A DNA stretch of 64,000 bases from an uncultured Lacinutrix sp. (GCF_947500605.1 NZ_CANMSJ010000002.1:124001-188000), one strand, 5' to 3'. Numbered from the stretch's first letter, positions 43,347 to 51,235 are shown. Notes: a model not told the origin generated them from the letters alone. Numbers and translations are program-made.

Positions 43347-44495
43347 ATGAGTGAAAAGGTTTTTATATATGGTGATGAGTTTGGCACAAGTCATTTAGAT
43401 ATTAATATTCAAGGTAATATTTCTCATTTTATCTATGCATCATTAATCATTCAAGAAAAGGATTTAAAACAAGCATATAAAATCAGAAAACATTTAAGTG
43501 ATAAATATTTCTCAGGAGGCAAGCTTAAGTCCAATTCTCGAGGCATGAAGGACAAGAATTTTGATAAAAGACTCGAAATACTCAGCTATATAGTCGATAA
43601 TTTAGATTTCAAAATAAATACTATTGTTGCCGATAAATCTCTAATAAAAAGCAAAGGTCTTGAGTTCAAAGAAGTATTTTACAAGTATTTTCAATCTATG
43701 CTAGTACATAATATTATTACAGAGTATGAAAGATTTGAAGTTTATGCTCATAGAATTATAAGTGATAGCTTTGCAAAAGAAATGTATATTTATTTAGACA
43801 ATAAGTTAAACACAAATACACTCTTTAGTAGTTATAAAATGGTTGATGACAAGGACGAGGTACTTGTTCAATTGTCGGATGTAATTGTTGGCTCTTTAGG
43901 GCGAGTTTTTACTCACTCACATTATCACAGTAGGTCAAATGAAATAATGGATATTTTGCATTTAAAAATGAATACACCTACCTTTTTTCCTTATAAAATT
44001 AACAATCATCTTAAGTCAAGTGCTGCCGATTTCAATGTGGATAATGATATAAACCAAATGGTAATCAATGATGTTGTTAACTATGTTGAAAACGATACAA
44101 ATAGCAAAGAGAAGAAGGATTTACTAAAGTATTTACTTTTTATGAACAAAGTTTCTCCTTTCAAAATGAATGAGATATACGAAATAGTATCAAAAATGAA
44201 TTTTCTACATAACAATATCACAAAAGACAATGTTAGGAGTATGATAAAAGATCTAAGATATGATGGTATATTAGTAATTAGTGCTTCAGGCAAAAGTGGC
44301 TACAAGCTTGCTTGTAACGAAACAGATGTTGTTAATTATTTTAGTCACTATTTTAAATATGTAGAACCTATGTTGGCTAAAATTGAAGTTGCTGATAAAA
44401 AAATCAAAGAAAGTAAAGGCTCGGAATATTCTTTATTAGACAATCCGAAATTCAACCTATTAAAGCATCTTATGACTATTTATAATAAATATTAA
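43347..44495 (+). CDS. DUF3800 protein with C-terminal winged-helix-like region
   Basis: A 382-residue protein. The DUF3800 domain (about 1-215), predicted to have an RNase H-like fold, shows the acidic start FIYGDEFG (Asp10, Glu11) and the later QLSDVIVGSLGR (Asp178), the two carboxylate clusters expected of a metal-dependent nuclease. The extra 150 residues include NNITKDNVRSMIKDLRYDGIL and a SGKSGYKLA wing-like hairpin at about residues 290-325, suggesting a winged helix that could bind nucleic acid. DUF3800 genes are common in mobile elements. Nuclease activity is inferred, not shown. Confidence 0.82.
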   Translation: MSEKVFIYGDEFGTSHLDINIQGNISHFIYASLIIQEKDLKQAYKIRKHLSDKYFSGGKLKSNSRGMKDKNFDKRLEILSYIVDNLDFKINTIVADKSLIKSKGLEFKEVFYKYFQSMLVHNIITEYERFEVYAHRIISDSFAKEMYIYLDNKLNTNTLFSSYKMVDDKDEVLVQLSDVIVGSLGRVFTHSHYHSRSNEIMDILHLKMNTPTFFPYKINNHLKSSAADFNVDNDINQMVINDVVNYVENDTNSKEKKDLLKYLLFMNKVSPFKMNEIYEIVSKMNFLHNNITKDNVRSMIKDLRYDGILVISASGKSGYKLACNETDVVNYFSHYFKYVEPMLAKIEVADKKIKESKGSEYSLLDNPKFNLLKHLMTIYNKY

Positions 44496-44627
44496 CTAAT
44501 GTGCAAAAAAATAGTTGAAAACGTTTTATTCATGTGAACTTTAGATAACACATAAACAAAACAGACCAACAGAGACAGATTGAATATCCCATTAATTAAC
44601 AATAAAATATTTAGAAATTAGTTAAGA

Positions 44628-45536
44628 ATGAATTTTATACCACCATTAGAAATAGCCTCAAAAATTATGACTTTAATTGAGGAGTCCAAAAAAGAGCTCA
44701 TTTTGGTTTCCCCATATGTGGAGTTGTCAAAATGGAATAAAATGAGAAAATGTATTGATCGAGCAATAAATAGAGGAGTAAAAATCACCTTTGTTGCACG
44801 AAAAAATGCCAAGCAGAATTTAAGCTTTTTACAACGTCCAGAAATTAATTTAGTTCTAGTTAACGACTTACATGCAAAACTATATCTAAATGATGATTAT
44901 GCGATTGTTACATCTCAAAATATTGTATATTATTCAGATATCAACTCCATAGATATAGCTTACAAAACCACCAACACGGAGCAAAGACTTGAGTTGGTTG
45001 ATTTTATTAATAAGTATGTCGTTAATATAGAAGAACAGCAAAAGGAGGCTGCTAAAATAGTAGGTGAACCTAAAAAAACTATTAAAATAATTGACAAAAC
45101 AATTGATTATGATGTGAAATTTTTAACTGCAAGTGAATTAGATAAATTGTCAGATTATTTTAACACCACATATAGTGATGTGAAATTTGTTACAACTAAG
45201 GACTATGTTTTTAGTAAGCACTTAGTCTCATTTGCTGATATTATGATTGCTTCTGTTTATACGGTTAAAACCCGAAAAGAGGACAATGATAATATTGAAT
45301 ACTTTATTAAGGAGATTTCCACATTTAATTTAAACCTACAAAATGATATTTCTGTTAAACTAAACACAGATCACAACAAATTTAATTATATCTATTTCGC
45401 ACCTAAAGTTAGCTATGAAATTGAAGGCTTAATTAATGATTTTGAGTTAATAACTAACGCTATTTTGGAGTCAAAATACAAAAAGAAGCGAGATATAAGA
45501 GTAAATGTCAATGGGTGTAAAGTTATTTATAAATGA
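44628..45536 (+). CDS. Phospholipase D-like (single HKD) protein
   Basis: A 302-residue protein. The N-terminal ~130 residues form one PLD-type module: ELILVSPYVELSKW, GVKITFVARK and the HxKx4D catalytic motif with His82, Lys84 and Asp89 (LHAKLYLNDD), then an SQNIVYYSDINSIDIAY stretch. A single HKD motif implies dimerisation, as in Nuc/BfiI-type nucleases. The remaining ~170 residues are of no recognised family and may bind a target. The family includes nucleases and restriction-type enzymes, which suits a defence role, but phosphodiester activity on another substrate cannot be excluded. Confidence 0.83.
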   Translation: MNFIPPLEIASKIMTLIEESKKELILVSPYVELSKWNKMRKCIDRAINRGVKITFVARKNAKQNLSFLQRPEINLVLVNDLHAKLYLNDDYAIVTSQNIVYYSDINSIDIAYKTTNTEQRLELVDFINKYVVNIEEQQKEAAKIVGEPKKTIKIIDKTIDYDVKFLTASELDKLSDYFNTTYSDVKFVTTKDYVFSKHLVSFADIMIASVYTVKTRKEDNDNIEYFIKEISTFNLNLQNDISVKLNTDHNKFNYIYFAPKVSYEIEGLINDFELITNAILESKYKKKRDIRVNVNGCKVIYK

Positions 45537-45575
45537 TGTTGAGGTTAGCTTGTTCTCATATAATAGAAATAAAGC

Positions 45576-45704
45576 TTAATCCTTGTTCCAATATTTTGTG
45601 AACTCATCTTGTTCTGCTCCTAGTGGGAATAATACATGATACCAAAGACAATTAAACATATATTTGATTATTCTAACCCATCGAGGTAATTTTGATTTTG
45701 TCAT
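45576..45704 (-). CDS. Possible 42-residue small protein of the element
   Basis: ATG at 45704 and TAA at 45576, 45 bp past the stop of the TOPRIM gene on the same strand. The product starts MTKSKLPRWVRIIKYMF and continues NCLWYHVLFPLGAEQ, an aromatic-rich, amphipathic stretch with a polar tail. It fills an otherwise empty gap between convergent genes. No family is recognised. It could be a chance ORF. Confidence 0.4.
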   Translation of the reverse strand: MTKSKLPRWVRIIKYMFNCLWYHVLFPLGAEQDEFTKYWNKD

Positions 45705-45748
45705 AATAATTAAGTTCTTAGAGATTAGAATATAATGATTTAGAGACT

Positions 45749-46702
45749 CTACTCTATTATTGTTCTAAAAATATCTTCCAGATCACAGTTGTAATCTCCA
45801 TCTGTTTTTAGTTGCTCGTCGGTTCTACCATTCGTCATGTCCCAAATGGAAGCTTTTACTCCTATTCTTGTTAATTCAATAATTTTATTACTAATTATTT
45901 CAACATCTTTTTCGCTCATATCTGGAATAATTAGAACCGTATGACCTATTAAGCAATTATATTTTGCTTCCGTTAAGCCATTACGTCCAGAATAAGACAG
46001 CCAAACAAATTCAGGCAATAAAATAGCACCAATTATTGCTGTTTTCTCGCTTTCAACTAAAACCAATTTATCTACTCCTTTTTTATTGTCAATTATTAAA
46101 TGCTCTCCAAATAAACATGAAAAATACCCATCGCTGTTTTTATATGGAGCATTAAATTTATTTGTTCTTTTACCATTTTGGTTATAATATGCAACTTTAC
46201 CTTTTTGAACTAGATTTTGCTTATTAATATTCCAAAAAACAGCACCTCCATCTGTTGTTGTTCCTAAAGCGTAGTCTTTAAATACTTCGTCAACATTGCT
46301 ATTATTATAAGTATTTCTAATATATTTCATTAAATTATTTTCTGGAGTGTTTAAATAGTAGCTCCATATTGTTTTTTCTTCAATATACTTTTGTTTAATT
46401 ACTGTTGTTGGTTTGTTGTTGGCTTGTTGTTGCCTTGTTGTTGGTGCTTTATGAGTTGTATCAAATGTGATAGGTTCGTACCTATTAGTATTATCGTTCC
46501 ACATAAATTCTTTATTGCTTTCATCTAAATATATTGCAGGTGGCAGCGTTGCTTTACCGCAAGAATGACAATACCCATAGTTTTTAGATGAATTTTTGAA
46601 AGTAATAAATTTACCGTTTTTATTTACTTTATTGCAACAAGGCGTTATTAGTTTGTAATTTCTTTTGGTGTTAAAACTGTGTTTTGTTTCTTGCTTTTTC
46701 AT
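45749..46702 (-). CDS. Zinc-ribbon/TOPRIM primase-like protein of the element
   Basis: A 317-residue protein of the kind found in Bacteroidota mobile elements (DUF6371-like). A CHC2-like zinc ribbon comes first (CC pair at 22-23, CHSC near 45-48), then a Thr/Gln/Asn-rich linker (about 85-105), and a TOPRIM-like fold with LVLVESEKTAI around residues 210-220 and a later VLIIPDMSEKD acidic pair. It probably supplies primase function to the helicase gene directly upstream. The linker's DNA is an 11-bp tandem repeat (see 46401-46444). Confidence 0.75.
   Translation of the reverse strand: MKKQETKHSFNTKRNYKLITPCCNKVNKNGKFITFKNSSKNYGYCHSCGKATLPPAIYLDESNKEFMWNDNTNRYEPITFDTTHKAPTTRQQQANNKPTTVIKQKYIEEKTIWSYYLNTPENNLMKYIRNTYNNSNVDEVFKDYALGTTTDGGAVFWNINKQNLVQKGKVAYYNQNGKRTNKFNAPYKNSDGYFSCLFGEHLIIDNKKGVDKLVLVESEKTAIIGAILLPEFVWLSYSGRNGLTEAKYNCLIGHTVLIIPDMSEKDVEIISNKIIELTRIGVKASIWDMTNGRTDEQLKTDGDYNCDLEDIFRTIIE
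46401..46444. repeat. 11-bp tandem repeat inside the TOPRIM gene
   Basis: On the minus strand, CAACAACAAGG, CAACAACAAGC, CAACAACAAAC and CAACAACAG follow one another every 11 bp. Since 11 is not a multiple of 3, the repeat does not give a repeated peptide. It matches the CCAACAACAAA units in the left non-coding region. Confidence 0.6.
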
Positions 46703-46895
46703 TGCATTTTGTAAAATTTACTCTTTTGCTTAATTCATTGGTTACTTTCATTTGCCAACAACAAAGTAACAACGGAGTTGGTTTGTTGTTGTTAATTAGT
46801 TAGCATATAATATTTTCTTATTTATACATGCATTTCCTACATAAGCTACATAGGCAAAAAATAAAAATGTATGTTATGTGTGAAATGTAGATAGA
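46703..46895. other. Intergenic region with inverted CCAACAACAAA units
   Basis: Holds CCAACAACAAA at 46755-46765 and its inverse TTTGTTGTTG at 46781-46790, and then (46830-46850) a partial inverted repeat CCTACATAAGCTACATAGG. It lies between the helicase stop and the TOPRIM start. No gene is seen in it. Confidence 0.45.
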
Positions 46896-48407
46896 TTAAA
46901 AAACTTTTTTTTCTACATAAACACTAATACCGTAACTTTTTCTAATTACTTCAAAATTGTTTTTCTTTAATCTTGTAGAAAATGTTTTTTTAGAACAACA
47001 ACGCATTCCAGAATCAATACAATACACTTTGTATTCGTTGTATAAGTTTTTTAGTGTGTAATTTTCTGTTGTAGATACAATGTAATTTTCATCTTCCATA
47101 AAGGTTAGAACACTATCAGAATATTTTTGATAGTTTAGAACTTCTTTTTCTGCAATTTCGCTACTCGTAAAATCATTCTGTTTTAATAATCTTTCTAGAC
47201 CGTTTAGCATCCAGTTAAAAACACCTGAAAGTTCACTTTTAATAATTTTATTTGATAATTTTTTATCCTGATCGGCTTCTGGAATAGTAACATTAAATGG
47301 TATTATAATAAATCTTCTAAAAAAGGCATTTGTGTTCTCTACTTCTTTTGGTAATTCATTACAATTAAATAAGAGTTTAGCGTATTCAGTAATTACCCTA
47401 TCTTGTTTGTATAAAACTTGTACGGGTAGTGGTTCTCCAGAAACCATTGATTTAAAAATATCACTTTTTAATTTACCATCTATTTCACTAGCATAGTTTA
47501 AAAGCTTGTATTCTATATTAATTCTAGATTTACTATTATCTTGAGTTAAGGAACTTAATGTATAATTGGTTGTGTTTTCGCTTCCCAATAGCGCCATTAC
47601 AATCTCGTAAAAAACACTTTTCCCATTTGCTCCACTACCATAAAGCAAAAGACATTTTTCAAGTTTTAAAACATCATTTTTTATAAAAATTGAACCTAAA
47701 TATTCTGCAAGTATGTCTTGTAGTTCTTTTTCTGGTAATACTTTATTAAGAAAACTTTGAAATAATGGAGATTTAGCGTTTTCATTATAACTGAAGGGTA
47801 ATTGATACTTAATAAAGTCTTCTTTTTTAAATTTTCTTAAAGCAGTCATGTTTTCAGAAACTTCAAATGTTCCGTTTTTCAAATTAATCAATGTCGTTCC
47901 TTTTGAAATACTCATGCTTTTTAGTCCTCCCGCAGATAAAAATTGTTTGTACAGCTCCTCTTTAAATTTATAGTGTTTCGATTCATATTTATCAATGCCC
48001 AGTTTTAAAGCAGCAAGCCCTAAAAAGTCTGTAAAACTCTCATCTGTAACACTTTCCCAAAACTCTGAATTGTAGATGTAAATATTACTATTGCTCCTAC
48101 ATAGACTGAATCCATTCTTATTAGCAATGTTTATTATTTCCTCGATAGTGGTTACTAAATAATGTTTCTTCTGAAGCTTGTCATCTTCTTTGGGGAGATT
48201 AACTTTTTTTCTAAAATTTATAGGCTGAATAAGTTTTATAATTTCATTCAATAAATTCTCTGCATCAAGACTAATTCTATTACTTTTTAGGAAGTTTTTT
48301 TTAATATTAGCTCTAATGTTTTCGATACTGCTAGTTTCTGTATCTTTACCTTGATTTTTGGCGAAATCATTGGTGCTGTTTTTAGCACCTTTTTTATTGT
48401 CTTTCAT
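46896..48407 (-). CDS. P4/D5-type primase-helicase (SF3 helicase) of the element
   Basis: A 503-residue replicative helicase. After a charged N-terminus (about 1-50) and a D5_N-type region (about 120-245), the SF3 helicase domain shows Walker A LLYGSGANGKSVFYE near residues 250-265, Walker B-type NYASEID and the sensor FNCNELP about 70 residues on. The C-terminus ends in a winged-helix-like D5-Pox region. I chose the ATG at 48407; the TTG at 48413 is the alternative. Such helicases drive autonomous replication of P4-like satellites and plasmids. It follows the HTH gene by 11 bp. Confidence 0.85.
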   Translation of the reverse strand: MKDNKKGAKNSTNDFAKNQGKDTETSSIENIRANIKKNFLKSNRISLDAENLLNEIIKLIQPINFRKKVNLPKEDDKLQKKHYLVTTIEEIINIANKNGFSLCRSNSNIYIYNSEFWESVTDESFTDFLGLAALKLGIDKYESKHYKFKEELYKQFLSAGGLKSMSISKGTTLINLKNGTFEVSENMTALRKFKKEDFIKYQLPFSYNENAKSPLFQSFLNKVLPEKELQDILAEYLGSIFIKNDVLKLEKCLLLYGSGANGKSVFYEIVMALLGSENTTNYTLSSLTQDNSKSRINIEYKLLNYASEIDGKLKSDIFKSMVSGEPLPVQVLYKQDRVITEYAKLLFNCNELPKEVENTNAFFRRFIIIPFNVTIPEADQDKKLSNKIIKSELSGVFNWMLNGLERLLKQNDFTSSEIAEKEVLNYQKYSDSVLTFMEDENYIVSTTENYTLKNLYNEYKVYCIDSGMRCCSKKTFSTRLKKNNFEVIRKSYGISVYVEKKVF

Positions 48408-48418
48408 ATTCAAGGAAA

Positions 48419-48703
48419 TTAATCGAATTGGTTCATTTTCTTAAGAGCCGATAAAACCTCAGATTTTTTATATCGAACCTTAGTACCTATTCTAAATGCA
48501 GGTAGAACATTGTTTTTACTGTATTTCCATAAGGTTACTAAGGAAATTGATAGCATTTGGGCTGTTTCCTCTCTCGTTAGTAGTTTATCATCTTCTGTGC
48601 TGTCTTTTTTGAAGTTTAAAAGAAGCTCTTTAACACCTCCTAAAATTTCGTTTTTGAAATCTTCGTTGTTGGTGTTTTCAATTTGTAGAATTTTTTTAAT
48701 CAT
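48419..48703 (-). CDS. Excisionase-type helix-turn-helix protein
   Basis: A 94-residue DNA-binding protein. The C-terminal half carries a MerR-like HTH: LLTREETAQMLSISLVTLWKYSKNNVLPAFRIGTKVRYKKSEV (about 46-85, with the wing residues RIGTKVRY), as in the excisionase/Xis-like family common in Bacteroidota elements. The N-terminal half is a charged helix. A 6-bp-armed inverted repeat lies directly upstream. It probably controls the helicase operon, excision, or both. Confidence 0.8.
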   Translation of the reverse strand: MIKKILQIENTNNEDFKNEILGGVKELLLNFKKDSTEDDKLLTREETAQMLSISLVTLWKYSKNNVLPAFRIGTKVRYKKSEVLSALKKMNQFD

Positions 48704-48705
48704 TG

Positions 48706-48729
48706 CCTTGTTGTTTAATTGTTACAAGG
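48706..48729. promoter_or_regulatory. Inverted repeat upstream of the HTH gene
   Basis: CCTTGT (48706-48711) and ACAAGG (48724-48729) flank a 12-bp centre, 2 bp before the HTH start codon. A likely operator for the HTH protein. Confidence 0.4.
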
Positions 48730-48775
48730 GCAAAACTATTTTACTTTACTAAATTTAATAAATTTGGGTAACCCA

Positions 48776-49726
48776 TTAAATACCCAAATTACTTAAAAGT
48801 TGATTTATTTTATCTTGTGATTTTATAGCTACTTCTGATTTTTCAGATGGTTTTTTATCTATTTCAGAAATATAATCTCTGATATTTCTTTCACTAGCAT
48901 TAATTAAAGGATTAAAGAGTTTCTCTTTGTCCGTTGGCTTTAAATTTTCCCATATATCAGATTTAATATCCCTTATTGCCTGTATCAACAAAACCTTTTC
49001 TCTTATGGTTAAAGGCTTACGTGCTTTTGAAGTCTGTTTTTCTGGAACATTCTGTTGTAATTTTCTAATTTGATCTTCATAGAAACGATCAAGATTAACT
49101 ATTACAAAAAAACTGTACCATAATTTCAATATATCATTTTTTACTGAAAACATATTTTCAGAATCATCAACAAAATAATCCAAACCATCATCAAAAACAT
49201 ACTCTTCATTTAAATACTTATTAATCGTTTTAGGAGAAAAAATTATATTGTTTTTAACAGTATTTTTCCAATTATAATTCTTGTTTAAATGACCACCAGT
49301 GTATTCCTTATAAGAAAAATGATCTTTCACTTTTAACAAGTTTTTCTTTCGTTTTTTTAAACAATATTTTATTTTTTTATCATTCTCAAAATGAGCATTT
49401 AAATAGTGTTTTTCAATTTCTATCTCATTTTCAACACCCCATTCAACTGATAAATTGTTATTTTTTTCCATTATTGGATATTCTAAAACTTCAACTTCTC
49501 TTTTAAGAATATTATAAATATCTTCAAAAATGATATCATTAAATTTATATTCTTTTCTATTGAAGTAAATGCTTCTACCAAATACTTTGTTTTCAAAATC
49601 ATAGTCAAAATCTTCAATTAAAAGTTGAATTACATTAGCTTTTAATAAAGCCTCAACTAACTCATTATTTAAAATAGTTATGTCTATACCATTCATTATA
49701 CCTCTAAACATTGTGATATCTTTCAT
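48776..49726 (-). CDS. Conserved-type unknown protein coupled to the integrase
   Basis: A 316-residue protein. The chosen ATG at 49726 overlaps the integrase stop in an ATGA arrangement, which indicates translational coupling; a TTG at 49744 is the alternative. It has no signal peptide or membrane helix. Lysine-rich middle (KYCLKKRKKNLLKVK) and a C-terminal helical segment (LTIREKVLLIQAIRDI, INASERNIRDYISEID) resembling those that end several Bacteroidota mobile-element proteins. I do not recognise a named family. A role in integration/excision or replication control is suggested only by position. Confidence 0.75.
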   Translation of the reverse strand: MKDITMFRGIMNGIDITILNNELVEALLKANVIQLLIEDFDYDFENKVFGRSIYFNRKEYKFNDIIFEDIYNILKREVEVLEYPIMEKNNNLSVEWGVENEIEIEKHYLNAHFENDKKIKYCLKKRKKNLLKVKDHFSYKEYTGGHLNKNYNWKNTVKNNIIFSPKTINKYLNEEYVFDDGLDYFVDDSENMFSVKNDILKLWYSFFVIVNLDRFYEDQIRKLQQNVPEKQTSKARKPLTIREKVLLIQAIRDIKSDIWENLKPTDKEKLFNPLINASERNIRDYISEIDKKPSEKSEVAIKSQDKINQLLSNLGI

Positions 49727-50982
49727 TCGTACTCTTTTTTCCAATTATTGTTTATAACCTCTATGTGTTGTTCTTGAGTTGCTTTAACGTATTGCGAAAA
49801 CTGTTTTTCAGATTTATGTCCAGTTGCAGCCATAATTAGCCTTATTTGCACACCATCTAAATATAAATTAGTAGCCATGCTTCTTCTCCCTGTATGACTG
49901 GTTATAAGCTCCCACTTTTCGTAAATACCTTCCTTTTTTCGTTTTGTTTTTTCGTCTATTTTAGAGCCAAAAACCCTTTTTTTAATCCCCACATCTTTAA
50001 CCACATCCTTTATGTATTTATTAAATTTTTGATCTGAAATAGTTTTTGGCAATTCTCCAGATCGTTTAGCTAAAATTTTAGTAATATTTTCATGTATTGG
50101 GATATGTAAATTTTGATTGGTCTTAGTAGTGGTAATATTAATCGATTTCTCTAAAAAGTTTTCTTTTGATAATTTAGAAATATCTGAAACTCTTAATCCA
50201 GTTCTTAGAGCTATTATAAATAAATCCCTAACGTTATTTAGTTTTTCATTGTCGCTAAAATCGTGTTTCAATATTTTCTCTATTTCTATGTTACTTAGAT
50301 AAACATCATGAGTTTCATTTTTAGGCGCACTAAATCTCTTGTGCTTGTAAATTGGATTTATTGGTAAATTTTCAAATTCAATATTTTTACAAAATGTTTT
50401 AATCCTAGAGATCAAGACACCTGTAGAATTATTATTTAAATTTTCAACCGTTTTACAATAGTGAATAAAATCACGATGAAAGTCTAAATTAATATCCTCA
50501 TGTCTATATCTTAACTTTTGATGTTTTTCAAATGCTTCAATCTTATTTTCAGCAGATTTGTAATTTTTAATCGTATTTTTTGATAGAGGAGATCCGTTAT
50601 GCAATTGTTTATGCAACTGCTTTACATATTGTTTTATCCAGTCTAAAAAATAAGTTTTATGAGTTTCCTCAATAGTAGCTCTATTAAAAAAGGAATTAAC
50701 AGCCTCTTTAAGCCACTTATCGTTTATTGAAGTGTTACTATTATAATCTCTATTATATCTATCAATAATATACAACTCTAGCTTTTCTAGCTTGTTATTA
50801 ATAAAATCAACGTTGTTTGTTGTTGCTGTAATTTTTAAGCGTTGTTTAGCTTTAGACCAATCACTAAATACCACAGAAAAACCTGTTGTAGTTTTTTGAT
50901 CTATACGTTTACTATCCCAAAAACGGACATAAATACTTGAGTGCTTTTTCTTACCTTTGATTATAAAGTATTTAACGTTCAT
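49723..50982 (-). CDS. Tyrosine-type site-specific integrase of the element
   Basis: A 419-residue tyrosine recombinase. An N-terminal arm-binding region (1-100), a SAM-like core-binding domain (about 105-205), then the catalytic domain with Arg in RTGLRVSDI (about 262), the HTGRR motif with His and Arg (about 362), GHKSEKQFSQYVK with His and the nucleophilic Tyr (about 391-400). It inserts the element at tRNA-Leu. The gene starts 5 bp from the paired TTTGCCGA sites, so binding there may repress its own expression. Confidence 0.94.
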   Translation of the reverse strand: MNVKYFIIKGKKKHSSIYVRFWDSKRIDQKTTTGFSVVFSDWSKAKQRLKITATTNNVDFINNKLEKLELYIIDRYNRDYNSNTSINDKWLKEAVNSFFNRATIEETHKTYFLDWIKQYVKQLHKQLHNGSPLSKNTIKNYKSAENKIEAFEKHQKLRYRHEDINLDFHRDFIHYCKTVENLNNNSTGVLISRIKTFCKNIEFENLPINPIYKHKRFSAPKNETHDVYLSNIEIEKILKHDFSDNEKLNNVRDLFIIALRTGLRVSDISKLSKENFLEKSINITTTKTNQNLHIPIHENITKILAKRSGELPKTISDQKFNKYIKDVVKDVGIKKRVFGSKIDEKTKRKKEGIYEKWELITSHTGRRSMATNLYLDGVQIRLIMAATGHKSEKQFSQYVKATQEQHIEVINNNWKKEYE

Positions 50983-50986
50983 ATAT

Positions 50987-51005
50987 TTTGCCGATATTTT
51001 GCCGA
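50987..51005 (+). repeat. Right-end paired TTTGCCGA sites (putative integrase arm-type sites)
   Basis: TTTGCCGA at 50987-50994 and 50998-51005 repeat every 11 bp, as in the left-end pair. They abut the integrase start codon and lie 139 bp inside attR. Confidence 0.65.
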
Positions 51006-51144
51006 AAACAGTTAATTATTGTTAATTTATCTTAATCAAAATTAACTAAATTATTTTAATAATTAGCTTTAAAGCATTAAAAACAAAGGGATAGAGCCTA
51101 TTTTAGTGATTTAACTGAAAAGCACAAATTAAGGCAAGCTACTT

Positions 51145-51157
51145 CCACTTTGAGTAC
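51145..51157 (+). repeat. attR core
   Basis: CCACTTTGAGTAC is identical to the tRNA-Leu 3' end at 41312-41324 and marks the right junction of the element. Confidence 0.85.
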
Positions 51158-51160
51158 CAC

Positions 51161-51200
51161 AGAAAAGCATCAACTTAAAAGTTGATGCTTTTCTCTTTTT
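51161..51200 (+). terminator. Former terminator of tRNA-Leu, displaced past the element
   Basis: A 16-bp perfect stem (AGAAAAGCATCAACTT / AAGTTGATGCTTTTCT) and T run, 4 bp after attR. Before insertion it would have lain directly behind the tRNA. Confidence 0.85.
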
Positions 51201-51235
51201 ATTATATATTTACGTCTCCCTAAATATCATTTACA

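Larger units (their letters stand above)
41312..51157. mobile_element. Integrative element in tRNA-Leu with satellite-like replication module and candidate defence cargo
   Basis: Bounded by the 13-bp direct repeats CCACTTTGAGTAC at 41312-41324 and 51145-51157; the left copy is the tRNA 3' end. Contents: tyrosine integrase next to the right end, a coupled unknown gene, an HTH/excisionase-like gene, a D5-type helicase and a TOPRIM primase-like gene on the minus strand; FRG, DUF3800 and PLD-like genes on the plus strand. No relaxase, conjugation, capsid, terminase or lysis gene is visible. This is closest in make-up to a phage satellite or a small mobilisable island; whether it still moves is unknown. 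Confidence 0.9.

Noticed and set aside
43288-43350. 20-codon ORF whose TGA overlaps the DUF3800 ATG (ATGA)
   Set aside because: It could couple translation, but a 20-residue ORF in AT-rich DNA is expected by chance and nothing else supports it.
41400-51000. Conjugative element (ICE) interpretation
   Set aside because: No relaxase, coupling protein or type IV secretion gene is present in the 9.8 kb.
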